Assembly (NCBI RefSeq): GCF_022271435.1
Contig: NZ_JAFIQY010000028.1
Span: 42,996 to 106,995, forward strand
Reading direction: 5' to 3'
Length of the DNA: 64,000 bases
Origin: Streptomyces monomycini
GTDB taxonomy: Bacteria; Actinomycetota; Actinomycetes; Streptomycetales; Streptomycetaceae
The notes beneath the pieces are model-generated. The model saw only the letters and a program-made list of their open reading frames with translations. It had not been told where the DNA came from and did no database searches. The position numbers and the translations under genes are program-made. This document shows, in pieces, positions 28,901-34,435 of the stretch. The stretch's first letter is position 1, and every line of letters starts with the position of its first letter.

Positions 28901-31900
28901 GGTGCCCGTGCCGTGTGCTTCGACCGCGTCCACGTCACCCGGCTGGAGGCGTGCGTTGGCCAGTGCCTGGCGGATGACGCGTTCCTGGGACGGCCCGTTG
29001 GGTGCGGTGAGTCCGTTGCTGGCGCCATCCTGGTTGACGGCGCTGCCGCGGATGGTTGCCAGCACGCGGTGGCCGTTGCGCTGAGCGTCCGAGAGGCGTT
29101 CGAGGACGAGCATGCCCACGCCTTCGCCCCACGCGGTGCCGTCGGCACCGGCGGAGAACGCCTTGCAGCGGCCGTCGGCGGCGAGCCCCCGCTGGCGGCT
29201 GAACTCGATGAACATGCCTGGCGACGCCATCACCGCGGCACCGCCCGCAAGAGCCGTACCACATTCACCGTTGCGCAGCGCCTGGGCCGCCAGATGCAGA
29301 GCCACCAGCGACGAGGAGCACGCCGTGTCCACCGTCACCGCCGGGCCCTCCAGCCCCAGGGTGTAGGCCACCCGGCCCGAGGAGACACTCGCCGTGCTGC
29401 CCGTCAGCAGGTACCCCTCGTACCCCTCGGCGGACTCGTGCAGCCGGGGCCCGTAGTCCTGCGACATGGCACCGACGAACACGCCCGCCGCGGAACCCCG
29501 CAGCGACGACGGGTCGATGCCCGCCCGCTCCAGCGCCTCCCAGGACGTCTCCAGCAGCAGCCGCTGCTGCGGGTCCATGGCGGCGGCTTCGCGCGGGGAG
29601 ATGCCGAAGAACGCCGGGTCGAACTCGTCGGCGTCGTGCAGGAATCCACCGTTACGGGCATACGTCTTCCCCGGGCGGCCAGGCACCGGGTCGTACAGCT
29701 CGTCCACCTTCCAGCCACGGTTCACCGGCAGGGCCGAGATGGCATCCCGGCCCTCCTCGACCAACTCCCACAACTCCTCCGGCGAGGTCACCCCGCCCGG
29801 ATAACGGCAGGCCATCCCCACGATGGCGATGGGCTCGTCCACGGAACCCGCGGTGACCGGACCGTCCGGCAGAACCGCTTCCCCCGTGAACTCGGCCCGC
29901 AGGTGTTCGGTGAGCGCGGCCGGGCTCGGGTAGTCGTAGACGAGTGTCGGCGAGAGCCGCAGCCCGGTGGCGGTGCTCAACCGCTTGTGGAACTCCACCG
30001 CGCCCAGCGAGTCGAGCCCGAGTTCCTTGAACGTCTCCCTGGGGCCGATGCCGCCCGGCGTCGTGTGGCCGAGCACCGTCGCCGCGTTCGTGAGCACCAG
30101 GTCCGACAGAATGCGCTCGCACTCCGCGGACGAGACACCCGCGAGGCGTTCCGCGAGGGAGAGCTTCTCGGGCGGCGCGGGGATGGTGCTTCGAGGCCCC
30201 GTCGCCGGCGCGGGGACGGCCGCGGACGGCCTTTCGGAAACGGCCGTCTTGAGCCAGTGGTGTTGGCGTTGGAAGGGGTAGGTGGGGAGACCGAGTCGAG
30301 GGGTGGTGTTCGGGTAGAGGCGCTGCCAGTCAGGGGTGGCGGTGGCGGTGGTGTGGAGGTGGGCGAGGGCGGTGGTGAGGGTGTGGGACTCGGGCTGGCT
30401 CTTGCGGAGGGAGGGTGTGGAGACTGCGTCGGGGTGGGTGTGCTGGGTGTGGGTGGTGAGGCTGGTGTCCGGGCCAATCTCCAGGTAGGCGGTGGCGCCG
30501 TGCTCGTGGAGGGTGGTCAGTGCCTGGTGGAAGCGGACGGTGTTGCGTGCGTGGTCGGCCCAGTAGTCGGGATGGGCGAGGTCGCGGTGGGTGGCGGTCT
30601 GTCCCGTCAGGGTGGAGATGAGCGGAAGGGTCGCGGGACGGAAGTCCAGGCTCTGGGTGACGGCGCGCAGCTCGTCGAGCATGGGTTCCATGTGGGGGGA
30701 GTGGAAGGCATGGCTGACAGTGAGCTGCCGGCTACGGATGCCGCGCTCTTCCAACTCGCCTTGAAGCGCTGCCAGGGTGTCCTCATCACCCGACAGAACC
30801 ACCGAGTGTGAGCTGTTGACAGCGGCCAGCGCGACGACTCCCTCGGCGCCCTCCAGCAGCGGCTGCACGGTCTTCTGGTCGGCCTGGACGGCGAGCATTC
30901 CGCCGCCGCTGGGCAGCTGCTGCATCAGCCGCCCGCGCTGGACGGCCAGCCGCGCAGCATGCGACAGCGTGAGAATGCCCGCCGCATGGGCCGCGGCGAT
31001 CTCCCCGATGGAATGCCCGGCGACGTAATCCGGCCGCACCCCGAAATGCTCCCAGAGCCGGAACAACGCAGTCTGCAACGCGAAGAGGGCAGGCTGCGCA
31101 TACTCCGTACGCTTCAGCGCCTCCGCGTCACCCAGCACCTCATGCAGCGAGCAGCCCAGCCCCTCTGCCTGCAAGGCCGCATCAACCTCATCGAACGCGT
31201 CGGCATACGCCGGGTACGCGGCGTAAAGCTGCGCGCCCATGCCCGCCCGCTGGCTCCCCTGCCCCGAGAACAGGAAGGCGATACGGGCTTCGTCTCCCGC
31301 ACTGTCGGCGTGCCCGTGAACCACATGGGCCGCGTCCTCGCCCCGGGCGATGGCCGCCAGCCCGCTGAGGAAGCCCTCCCGCCGCTCAGCGACGACCGCC
31401 GCCCGGTGGGCGAAGTGTGTACGGGTCGTCGCCAGCGCCAGCCCGACCTGTGCCGGCCGGAGGTCCGGCTGGGCCGTGACCAGGTCACACAGCCGCGCGG
31501 CCTGATCCCGCAACGCGCCCTCGCTCTTCCCCGACAGAACCCAGGGCACGGGCACGGCCCTCTCCCCGTCGTCCGCCGGCTGCGACGGCTCGGCGGGTGC
31601 GGGGCCCTCCTCCACGATGACGTGGCAGTTGGTCCCTCCCATGCCGAAGGAGGAGACACCGGCGATCAGCGGACGGTCCGGCCGGGGCCAGGGGCCGAGC
31701 GCGGTCTGCACCCGGAGGTTGAGTTCGTCCAGGGGGATGCGCGGGTTGGGGGAGGCGTAGTTGAGGCTGGGAGGCAGCTCGCGGTGGTGGACGCTCAGCG
31801 CGACCTTCAGGAGGCCGACGATGCCCGCCGCGCCCTCCAGGTGGCCGACGTTGGTCTTGGCGGAACCCACCGGCAGCGGGTGGTCGCGGCCGGGATCGGT

Positions 31901-32941
31901 GCCGACGGCCGCGCCCAGTGCCGCGGCCTCGACGGGGTCACCGACCGGCGTGCCGGTGCCGTGGAGTTCGACGTACTGCACCTCGGACGGGGCCACGCCC
32001 GCGTGGTGCCGCGCCAGCCGCAGCACCTCCTCCTGGGAAGTCGCGCTGGGCACCGTCAGGCCGTCCGTGGCGCCGTCGTTGTTGACGGCGCCGCCACGGA
32101 TCACGCAGTACACGCGGTCGCCGTCGCGCTGCGCCTGGTCCAGCGGCTTCAGGACGACCAGGCCGCCGCCCTCGCCCCGTACGTAGCCGTTGGCGCGCGC
32201 GTCGAACGTGTAGCAGCGGCCGTCGGACGACAGGCCGCCGAACTTCGCCGCGCCGACCGTGCTCTCCGGCACCAGGTTGAGGCTGACGCCGCCGGCGAGC
32301 GCGAGCACCGACTCGCCGCGCCGCAGGCTCTCGCAGGCCATGTGCACCGCGACCAGGGAGGAGGACTGGGCCGTGTCGACCGTGATGCTCGGGCCGTGGA
32401 GACCGAGGGTGTAGGAGACGCGGTTGGCGATGATGCCGCGCTGGAGTCCCGTCAGGGTGTGCCGGTCGATGGCCTCGGCCCCGCCGCGCCGGGTGAGGGT
32501 GGCGTAGTCGTCGCCGATGGCGCCGGCGAAGACGCCGGTGCGGGTGTCCCGGAGGCCGGCGGGCAGGACCCCGGCGTCCTCCAGGGCCTCCCAGCTCAGC
32601 TCCAGCATCAGCCGCTGCTGCGGGTCCATGGCCGCGGCCTCGCGCGGGGAGATGCCGAAGAACGCCGCGTCGAACCCGCCCACCTCGTCCAGGTAGCCGC
32701 CGCGGCGGGTGGGCGTCTTGCCCGGGGCGTCGGGGTCGGCGTCGTACCACGCCTCGGCGTCCCAGCGGTCGCGCGGCGTCTCGCCGATCGCGTCCACCCC
32801 CTCGCGGAGGACGTCCCAGAAGGCGCCGGGGTGCGGGGCCCGGGGAAGCCGGCAGGAGAGGCCGATCACGGCGATCGGAACGTCCTGGCCACTGAGCACG
32901 CGAGAGGCTTGGGGTTCGGTCTGACGCACATAGGACTCCAT
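13997..32941 (-). CDS. Modular type I polyketide synthase PKS-A: loading module plus three extension modules
   Basis: A 6314-residue PKS. The loading module has a KSQ (TAQSSS, Gln at about 192), AT (GHSIGE, Ser 644, HAFH) and ACP (Ser 978); malonyl decarboxylation should give an acetyl starter. Module 1 has KS (Cys 1208), AT with GHSQGE (Ser 1656) and YASH, which indicates methylmalonyl, DH (His 1987), KR (LDD) and ACP (Ser 2758). Module 2 has KS (Cys 2993), malonyl AT (Ser 3445, HAFH), DH, KR (TDD) and ACP (Ser 4462). Module 3 has KS (Cys 4696), malonyl AT (Ser 5146), DH, KR (TDD) and ACP (Ser 6195), then an acidic C-terminal docking tail. There is no thioesterase, so the chain passes to another PKS. 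The Asp in the KR loop indicates B-type ketoreduction. The start at 32941 has AGGA 8 nt upstream; ATG at 32950 is an alternative. The predicted product is a methyl-branched triene thioester. Confidence 0.96.
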   Translation of the reverse strand: MESYVRQTEPQASRVLSGQDVPIAVIGLSCRLPRAPHPGAFWDVLREGVDAIGETPRDRWDAEAWYDADPDAPGKTPTRRGGYLDEVGGFDAAFFGISPREAAAMDPQQRLMLELSWEALEDAGVLPAGLRDTRTGVFAGAIGDDYATLTRRGGAEAIDRHTLTGLQRGIIANRVSYTLGLHGPSITVDTAQSSSLVAVHMACESLRRGESVLALAGGVSLNLVPESTVGAAKFGGLSSDGRCYTFDARANGYVRGEGGGLVVLKPLDQAQRDGDRVYCVIRGGAVNNDGATDGLTVPSATSQEEVLRLARHHAGVAPSEVQYVELHGTGTPVGDPVEAAALGAAVGTDPGRDHPLPVGSAKTNVGHLEGAAGIVGLLKVALSVHHRELPPSLNYASPNPRIPLDELNLRVQTALGPWPRPDRPLIAGVSSFGMGGTNCHVIVEEGPAPAEPSQPADDGERAVPVPWVLSGKSEGALRDQAARLCDLVTAQPDLRPAQVGLALATTRTHFAHRAAVVAERREGFLSGLAAIARGEDAAHVVHGHADSAGDEARIAFLFSGQGSQRAGMGAQLYAAYPAYADAFDEVDAALQAEGLGCSLHEVLGDAEALKRTEYAQPALFALQTALFRLWEHFGVRPDYVAGHSIGEIAAAHAAGILTLSHAARLAVQRGRLMQQLPSGGGMLAVQADQKTVQPLLEGAEGVVALAAVNSSHSVVLSGDEDTLAALQGELEERGIRSRQLTVSHAFHSPHMEPMLDELRAVTQSLDFRPATLPLISTLTGQTATHRDLAHPDYWADHARNTVRFHQALTTLHEHGATAYLEIGPDTSLTTHTQHTHPDAVSTPSLRKSQPESHTLTTALAHLHTTATATPDWQRLYPNTTPRLGLPTYPFQRQHHWLKTAVSERPSAAVPAPATGPRSTIPAPPEKLSLAERLAGVSSAECERILSDLVLTNAATVLGHTTPGGIGPRETFKELGLDSLGAVEFHKRLSTATGLRLSPTLVYDYPSPAALTEHLRAEFTGEAVLPDGPVTAGSVDEPIAIVGMACRYPGGVTSPEELWELVEEGRDAISALPVNRGWKVDELYDPVPGRPGKTYARNGGFLHDADEFDPAFFGISPREAAAMDPQQRLLLETSWEALERAGIDPSSLRGSAAGVFVGAMSQDYGPRLHESAEGYEGYLLTGSTASVSSGRVAYTLGLEGPAVTVDTACSSSLVALHLAAQALRNGECGTALAGGAAVMASPGMFIEFSRQRGLAADGRCKAFSAGADGTAWGEGVGMLVLERLSDAQRNGHRVLATIRGSAVNQDGASNGLTAPNGPSQERVIRQALANARLQPGDVDAVEAHGTGTTLGDPIEAQALLATYGQERPEDQPLRLGSLKSNIGHTQAAAGVAGVIKMVMAMHHGVLPKTLHVTEPSPHVDWSTGAVSLLTDHAPWHAEEDRPRRAAVSSFGISGTNAHLILEQAADVPEQVITRPTGAVPWVLSAKDETALRAQAGRLHTYLADGPPRHPADVAHALVADRALLEHRAVVIGEDPAELLDGLSALARGDSSAGVVEGSVAGPGRTVLVFPGQGSQWDGMAEELLDSHPVFADSIAACEQALAPYVDWSLTDVLRRSPGAPGLDRVDVVQPALFAVMVSLAAVWRSAGVVPDAVVGHSQGEIAAAHVAGALSLGDAAKVVALRSQAIRALAGKGGMASVPLPLQETEARLAGWGERLSVAAVNGPSATVVAGEQAALAELVAACQADDVRAKTIAVDYASHSAQVEEIRETVLQALAGITPRSSEVAFYSTLTGEPVDTATLDADYWYRNLRGTVRFEPAIRALAADGHRIFVESSPHPVLTMGVQETLEHAADAAGDPVSVPDRAPAVITGSPDRAPAVITGSLRRDKGGWRDLLASLATVLVGGAEVDWNAVPGTSGPAVRVDLPTYAFQRRRYWLDAPAPSGDMTGAGLAPADHPLLGALVSLADDDGLLLTGRLSLRAHPWLADHAVAGTVLLPGTGFVELALRAAEEVGCDQVDDLMLEAPLVLPEQGDVQLQLAVDPADSSGRHALRVYARPVADASSASGAGAEPVPWTRHATATLVPGEPAAAHVLGSWPPPGAVPVDITSRYEHLAVRGYEYGPAFQGLTALWRRGEDVYAEVRLAEDLRADSGAFGVHPALLDAALHSVIDRDTGADEGPLLPFVWDGVRLPAAGATELRVAFTPAGRDSVSMTAYDPAGEPVAAVGRLTLRPVVTEQLVAAGREAGAGRSLYRLEWAAIPAPVVTGAAAFREVGVADVADSAHAADEGGEGGDMVLRFNGGELHSALGDTLRTVQDWLADPRFTDARLIVTTRGALAALPGEDVTDLASAAVWGLLRSAQSEQPGRIVLLDIDRADGSADSTGITDSTGSTDSIVDDGVLAAALATGEPQLALRDGDFLVPRLARTEPAAAEAPVLDPDGTVLITGGTGGLGSLLARHLVTEHGVRHLLLVSRRGPAADHATRLHAELTALGAHPTIAACDVADRDALAALLGTVPAEHPLTAVVHTAGALDDGTFHSLTPERLTHVLRGKADAARHLHELTRDSGLTAFLLFSSVVATIGYAGQANYAAANACLDGLATHRRAQGLPATSLAWGLWEEPSGMTGHLAEADVTRMARAGVAPLPSEEGLALFDAALARREAVLVPARLDLAGLRHQAGSGGIPAVFRGLVRGPLRRAAQAGDTGTAAGGWAQRLAALPADERERALLDFTRREVATALGLGEPDEVTADQSFKSLGFDSLMAVELRNRLTSVTGLKLPATLVFDHPTTHALAAHLHERLTGASGPGATFTATQAGAAVDADDPVVIVGMACRYPGGVTSPEELWRLVADGTDAIGDFPDNRGWDLAGLYDPDPDQAGKSYTRHGGFLHDAAAFDAEFFGLSPREALATDPQQRLLLEAAWETFEHAGIVPQSLRGSRTGVFTGIMYNDYGSRLSSVPQELEGYLRNGSYGSVASGRISYTLGLEGPAVSVDTACSSSLVALHLAAQALRNGECTMALAGGVAVMATPNTLIEFSRQRGLSADGRCKAFSADADGTGFSEGVGLVLLERLSDARRNGHQVLATVRGSAVNQDGASNGLTAPNGPSQERVIRQALASARLQPGDVDAVEAHGTGTTLGDPIEAQALLATYGQERSEEQPLRLGSLKSNIGHTQAAAGVAGVIKMVMAMRHGVLPKTLHVAAPSPHVDWSTGAVSLLTDNTPWTVAEDRPRRAAVSSFGISGTNAHLILEAAPHDIVESEGPADESADGGVVPWFLSADSHQALEEQATRLRDLVTAQPDLRPAQVGLALATTRTHFAHRAAVVAEQREDFLAGLDALARGQAAGHVVQGRATGRTAKLAFLFSGQGSQRAGMGAQLYTTYPAYATAFDEVDAALQAEGLGCSLHEVLGDAEALKRTEYAQPALFALQTALFRLWEHFGVRPDYVAGHSIGEIAAAHAAGILTLSHAARLAVQRGRLMQQLPSGGGMLAVQADQETVQPLLEASEGVVALAAVNSSHSVVLSGDEDALAALQGELEERGIRSRQLTVSHAFHSPHMEPMLDDLRAVTQSLDFRPAALPLISTLTGQTATHHDLAHPDYWTDHARNTVRFHHALTTLHEHGATAYLEIGPDTSLTTHTQHTHPDAVSTPSLRKNQLEPHTLTTTLAHLHNTNTATPDWQHLYPNTTPRLDLPTYPFQRQHHWLAVPASPGNLTAAGLTDAEHPLLGAAVELAGGEGHLFTGRLSTTAHPWLADHAVLGMPLLPGTAVLELMLLAGARLDTPVVQDLTLESPVALPEGVTVDVQLVAGSEDASGTRSIQLYSRQGEGAEWLLNAAGVLAPAAPATVPESAEATWPPATAVPVDLDSAYHRLAEHGYDYGPAFQGLSAMWRLGDTTFAELRLPAEDAASGFALHPALLDSALHPIALAGLDLADDTLLRLPLAWSGVTLHRTGATALRARLTPAGNDSMAVEIADDSGRPVLSAVSLSVRATDARRLTAGLGLRDSLFRLDWQTIPMPSAGTANDATVYVAECANGTGHPDELSSVLGRTLAAVQEHLVQEVPQPLVVVTRDAVTCEAVDPVAASVWGLVRSAQSEHPERFVLLDLDADTETPSAELISAVLATGEPQLALRNGELLAPRLARTEPTTTHTPELNPDGTVLITGGTGALGTLLARHLVTTHGTRHLLLASRRGPTAERAAQLTDELTALGAHTTITACDVTDPDALTNLLSHIPAQHPLTAVIHTAGTTDDGALGSLTPERLDTVLRAKADAAWHLHRLTQDENLAAFVLYSSVAGTLGTSGQANYAAANAYLDGLAAHRRAQGLPAISLAWGMWDTADGMAGELGTGDLARLERMGIAPFDAAEGLALFDAALGSGLPVLVPARLDTAGLRKRTDGVPSLFRGLVRAPARTARSDEPSLLQRLAALPTDRQRSVVTELVRDAVAGVLGHDTSRSVETDREFKSLGFDSLMAVELRNRLNTVTGLKLPATLVFDHPTTHALAAHLHDQLTGTTAAPVAIPATTTFGDDADDPIVIVGMACHYPGDVASPEDLWHLVANGTDATTDFPDNRDWNVDALYDPDPAQAGKSYTRRGGFLHDAAAFDAEFFGLSPREALATDPQQRLLLQTAWETLERAGIDPTTLHSTPTGVFTGVMYSDYASRLRHLPAELEGYLTSGSAGSVASGRVAYTLGLEGPAVTVDTACSSSLVALHLAAQALRNGECTLALAGGVTVMATPTTFIEFSRQRGLAPDGRCKPFSADADGTAWGEGVGMLALERLSDARRNGHRVLATIRGSAVNQDGASNGLTAPNGPSQERVIRQALASARLQPGDVDAVEAHGTGTTLGDPIEAQALLATYGQGRAKDQALRLGSLKSNIGHTQAAAGVAGVIKMVMAMHHGVLPQTLHAEEPSPHVDWSSGAVSLLTDNTPWPVAENRPRRAAVSSFGIGGTNAHLILEQTPEAPVVAQAEETTGVVPWVLSGKSEDALRDQAARLLDLVAAQPDLRPAQVGLALATTRTHFAHRAAVVAERRQDFLSGLAAIARGEDAAHVVHGHADSAGDEARIAFLFSGQGSQRAGMGAQLYAAYPAYATAFDEVDAALQTEGLGCSLHEVLGDAEALKRTEYAQPALFALQTALFRLWEHLGVRPAYVAGHSIGEIAAAHAAGILSLSHAARLAVQRGRLMQQLPNGGGMLAVQADQKTVQPLLEAAEGTVALAAVNSSHSVVLSGDEDTLAALQSEFEERGIRTRQLTVSHAFHSPHMQPMLDELRAVTQSLDFRPATLPLVSTLTGQTATHHDLAHPDYWTDHARNTVRFHHALTTLHEHGTTAYLEIGPDTSLTTHTQHTHPDTPSAPTLRKNQPEPHTLTTTLAHLHTTNTATPDWQHLYPNTTPHSDLPTYPFQNQHHWLTAPESSGEATDFGLDSTDHPLLGADLELVDTREHLFTGKLSLRSHPWLAEHTVHGAAVLPGSAYVDLALCVGARTGHAVLDELTLEAPLVVPDRSPVHVQLLLSEADDAGHRRLTVHSRPGGQDAAGAAWVRHAVGSLRRSEPEEREVPVAGGSWPPAGAEQVPVEELYERLGARGQDYGPGFRGVTAVWRAEDELFAEVRLPDAVRGEEARFAVHPALLDAALHPLGLRPATNAGTDDGVDSNSLRLPFAWSGVRLHATGATAVRLRVAPSSADSVALTLTDAKGAPVVSVESLVLRPFDPAQLRSPAVGHRDALFAVDWVPAVPGAVEATPEHVVEFFDFGTEATGHPAAHRSAQEALAAVQRWLAEDRGDRARLVCVTRDAVAARGKDGVAGLDASPVWGLVRSAQSEHPERFVLLDLDADTETPSAELISAVLATGEPQLALRNGELLAPRLARTEPTTTHTPELNPDGTVLITGGTGALGTLLARHLVTTHGTRHLLLASRRGPTAEGAAQLTDELTALGAHTTITACDVTDPDALTNLLSHIPAEHPLTAVIHTAGTTDDGTVTSLSPESLDGVLRAKVDAAWHLHRLTQDENLAAFVLYSSFAGVLGNAGQANYAAANTYLDALAAHRRALGLPGTSLAWGLWEEESDLTRVLAPAERARLGREGVMPIGSSEGLELFDAALALDTAVPVPVRLDPAALRRRATAGSLPPLHRGLVPAAGPAAASASAAPAASVDAGAELRQRLSGVDEGERHRLLVELVRGQVAGVLGHTSPAAVATERGLMDMGFDSLSAVELRNRLGTATRLRLSTTLVFDYPTPVAIAGHLVERLSAEMPRAELSSLEALEAAVEEIGADEERRSRLTVRLEALLNKLAGGSAGLTGPEGFPDGLEAAADEDLFEFIDSDLDLD
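15045..15544. repeat. KR-region repeat block, module 3 copy
   Basis: About 500 bp covering the end of the KR structural subdomain and the start of the catalytic KR. It matches 20208-20707 with only four mismatches found by eye, at a constant offset of 5163. The flanks on both sides are clearly divergent, so the block has sharp edges. Confidence 0.88.
16980..17671. repeat. AT-domain repeat block, PKS-A module 3 copy
   Basis: Partner of 2969-3660. The near identity across two different genes suggests recent gene conversion or duplication rather than independent descent of the domains. Confidence 0.8.
20208..20707. repeat. KR-region repeat block, module 2 copy
   Basis: Partner of 15045-15544. 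The sharp edges and near identity point to recent homologous exchange between modules 2 and 3. Confidence 0.88.
25745..25830. repeat. Degenerate short repeat in the module 1 KR linker
   Basis: Encodes an Asp/Ser/Thr/Gly-rich insert (reading like DSTGITDSTGSTDS) between the two KR subdomains of PKS-A module 1. The other two modules lack it at the same place. It is probably a slippage-derived surface loop. Confidence 0.65.
27299..27364. repeat. 33-bp in-frame tandem duplication after the module 1 AT
   Basis: Two adjacent 33-bp copies encode the 11-residue unit SPDRAPAVITG twice in the post-AT linker of PKS-A module 1. The copies are almost identical, which suggests a recent duplication in a tolerant linker. 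Confidence 0.85.
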
Positions 32942-33268
32942 GGCGTCCATCCTGGGAAGCGCGCATAACGCGGCCCTAACTTGAGCCTTACCGTGCCGAG
33001 CGCCCGGCGCCGGCGCGCTGACGCTGCGACCTGCGGCTATCACATCCCGTGACCGCGCGCGGCCGCCCCCCCCGCCCCCGGAGCCGGAGCGCGGAGAAGG
33101 CCGACGGCTCGACCGATGACCAGCCCCCCCCACGAGCCCCTGACGAGGTCGGTGAGGGACAAGAGGCCCACAGAGACTAAAGTCGGTCGTGCTGATACGC
33201 AGGTGCGTACCGACTCGGTGCCGAGCCGGTGCCCGAGAAAGGACGAAGATGCAGGTCGGAGCGCTGCT
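32942..33268. other. Intergenic region between PKS-A and sbcD
   Basis: A 327-bp divergent region that must hold the PKS-A promoter and the sbcD promoter. It includes a copy of the cluster 14-bp motif (32966-32979), two runs of eight C residues (33066-33073 and 33124-33131) and, nearer sbcD, a less GC-rich stretch around 33165-33200. The reading frame that continues PKS-A upstream through here has no codon or start support. This is the likely right boundary of the polyketide cluster. Confidence 0.6.
32966..32979. promoter_or_regulatory. Candidate shared cluster motif, copy 3 (PKS-A promoter)
   Basis: The sequence TAACGCGGCCCTAA differs at one position from the TAACGCGGCGCTAA consensus suggested by the two copies in front of the tetronate operon. 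It lies 25 bp upstream of the PKS-A start. Confidence 0.3.
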
Positions 33269-34435
33269 GTGAGATTTCTGCACACCTCCGACTGGCACCT
33301 CGGCCGCTCGTTCCACCGAGTGAACCTGCTCACCGCTCAGCGCGCCTTCCTCGATCATCTCGTCGAGACGGTCCGTACGCAGCGGGTCGACGCGGTCCTC
33401 GTCGCGGGCGACGTCTACGACCGTGCCGTACCGCCGCTGGCCGCCGTGGAACTCTTCGACGACGCCCTGCACCGGCTGGCCGGCCTGGGCGTGCCCACCG
33501 TCATGATCTCCGGCAACCACGACTCCGCCCGCCGCCTCGGTGTCGGCTCCGGGCTGATGCGGGAGGCCGGGGTCCACCTGCGGACCGATCCGGCGGCCTG
33601 CGCCACCCCGGTCGTCCTGCGCGACGCGTACGGCGAGGTCGCCCTGTACGGGCTCCCGTACCTGGAACCGGCCCTGGTCAAGGACGAGTTCGGGGCCGAA
33701 CGGGCCGACCACGCACACGTACTGGGCGCCGCCATGGACCGGGTGCGCGACGACCTGGCGGCCCGGCCCGCCGGCACCCGGTCGGTGGTGCTCGCGCACG
33801 CCTTCGTCACCGGTGGCGCGCCCAGCGACAGTGAGCGGGACATCACGGTCGGTGGAGTGGAGTCCGTGCCCGCCGCCGTCTTCGAGGGCGTCGACTACGC
33901 GGCCCTCGGGCACCTGCACGGCTGCCAGACGATCACCGACCGGGTCCGCTACTCCGGCTCCCCGCTCGCCTACTCCTTCTCCGAGGAACGGCACCGCAAG
34001 TCCATGTGGCTGGTCGACCTGGACGCCGCGGGCGCGGTGACCGCCGAGCGCCTGGACTGCCCGGTGCCCCGCCCGCTGGCCCGCCTCCGCGGCAAGCTGG
34101 AGGACCTGCTGGCCGACCCGGCGCTGGACGTCCACGAGGACGCGTGGGTGGAGGCGACGCTGACCGACGCCGCCCGCCCGCACGAACCGATGGCCCGGCT
34201 CGCCGCCCGCTTCCCGCACATCCTCAGCCTCGCCTTCGAACCGGAGGAGGGAGCCGCCCGCAGCCTCGCCTCGTACGCGCAGCGGCTGCGCGGCCGCAGT
34301 GACCAGGAGATCGCCGAGGACTTCGTCGCCCACGTACGGCCCGGGCGCGGCGTGGACGACGAGGAGCGGGCCGTGCTGCGCTCCGCTCTGGACGAGGTAC
34401 GCACCGACGACGCGCTGCGGGAGGTGGCGGGGTGA
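33269..34435 (+). CDS. sbcD: Exonuclease subunit SbcD (Mre11-type metallophosphoesterase)
   Basis: A 388-residue nuclease subunit of the SbcCD complex, which cleaves hairpins and processes double-strand breaks. The phosphoesterase motifs are in order: DWHLG near the N-terminus, GDVYDR, GNHD and a C-terminal HLHG, all intact. The GTG at 33269 follows GGAG by 8 nt and gives the usual short N-terminus (RFLHTSDWH). The stop overlaps the GTG of sbcC. This is a housekeeping pair and probably not part of the polyketide cluster. Confidence 0.96.
   Translation: MRFLHTSDWHLGRSFHRVNLLTAQRAFLDHLVETVRTQRVDAVLVAGDVYDRAVPPLAAVELFDDALHRLAGLGVPTVMISGNHDSARRLGVGSGLMREAGVHLRTDPAACATPVVLRDAYGEVALYGLPYLEPALVKDEFGAERADHAHVLGAAMDRVRDDLAARPAGTRSVVLAHAFVTGGAPSDSERDITVGGVESVPAAVFEGVDYAALGHLHGCQTITDRVRYSGSPLAYSFSEERHRKSMWLVDLDAAGAVTAERLDCPVPRPLARLRGKLEDLLADPALDVHEDAWVEATLTDAARPHEPMARLAARFPHILSLAFEPEEGAARSLASYAQRLRGRSDQEIAEDFVAHVRPGRGVDDEERAVLRSALDEVRTDDALREVAG

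Noticed and set aside
32942..34333. Upstream extension of the PKS-A frame to 34333
   Set aside because: It runs antisense through sbcD and the promoter region. The PKS N-terminus at 32941 has a ribosome binding site and domain start.
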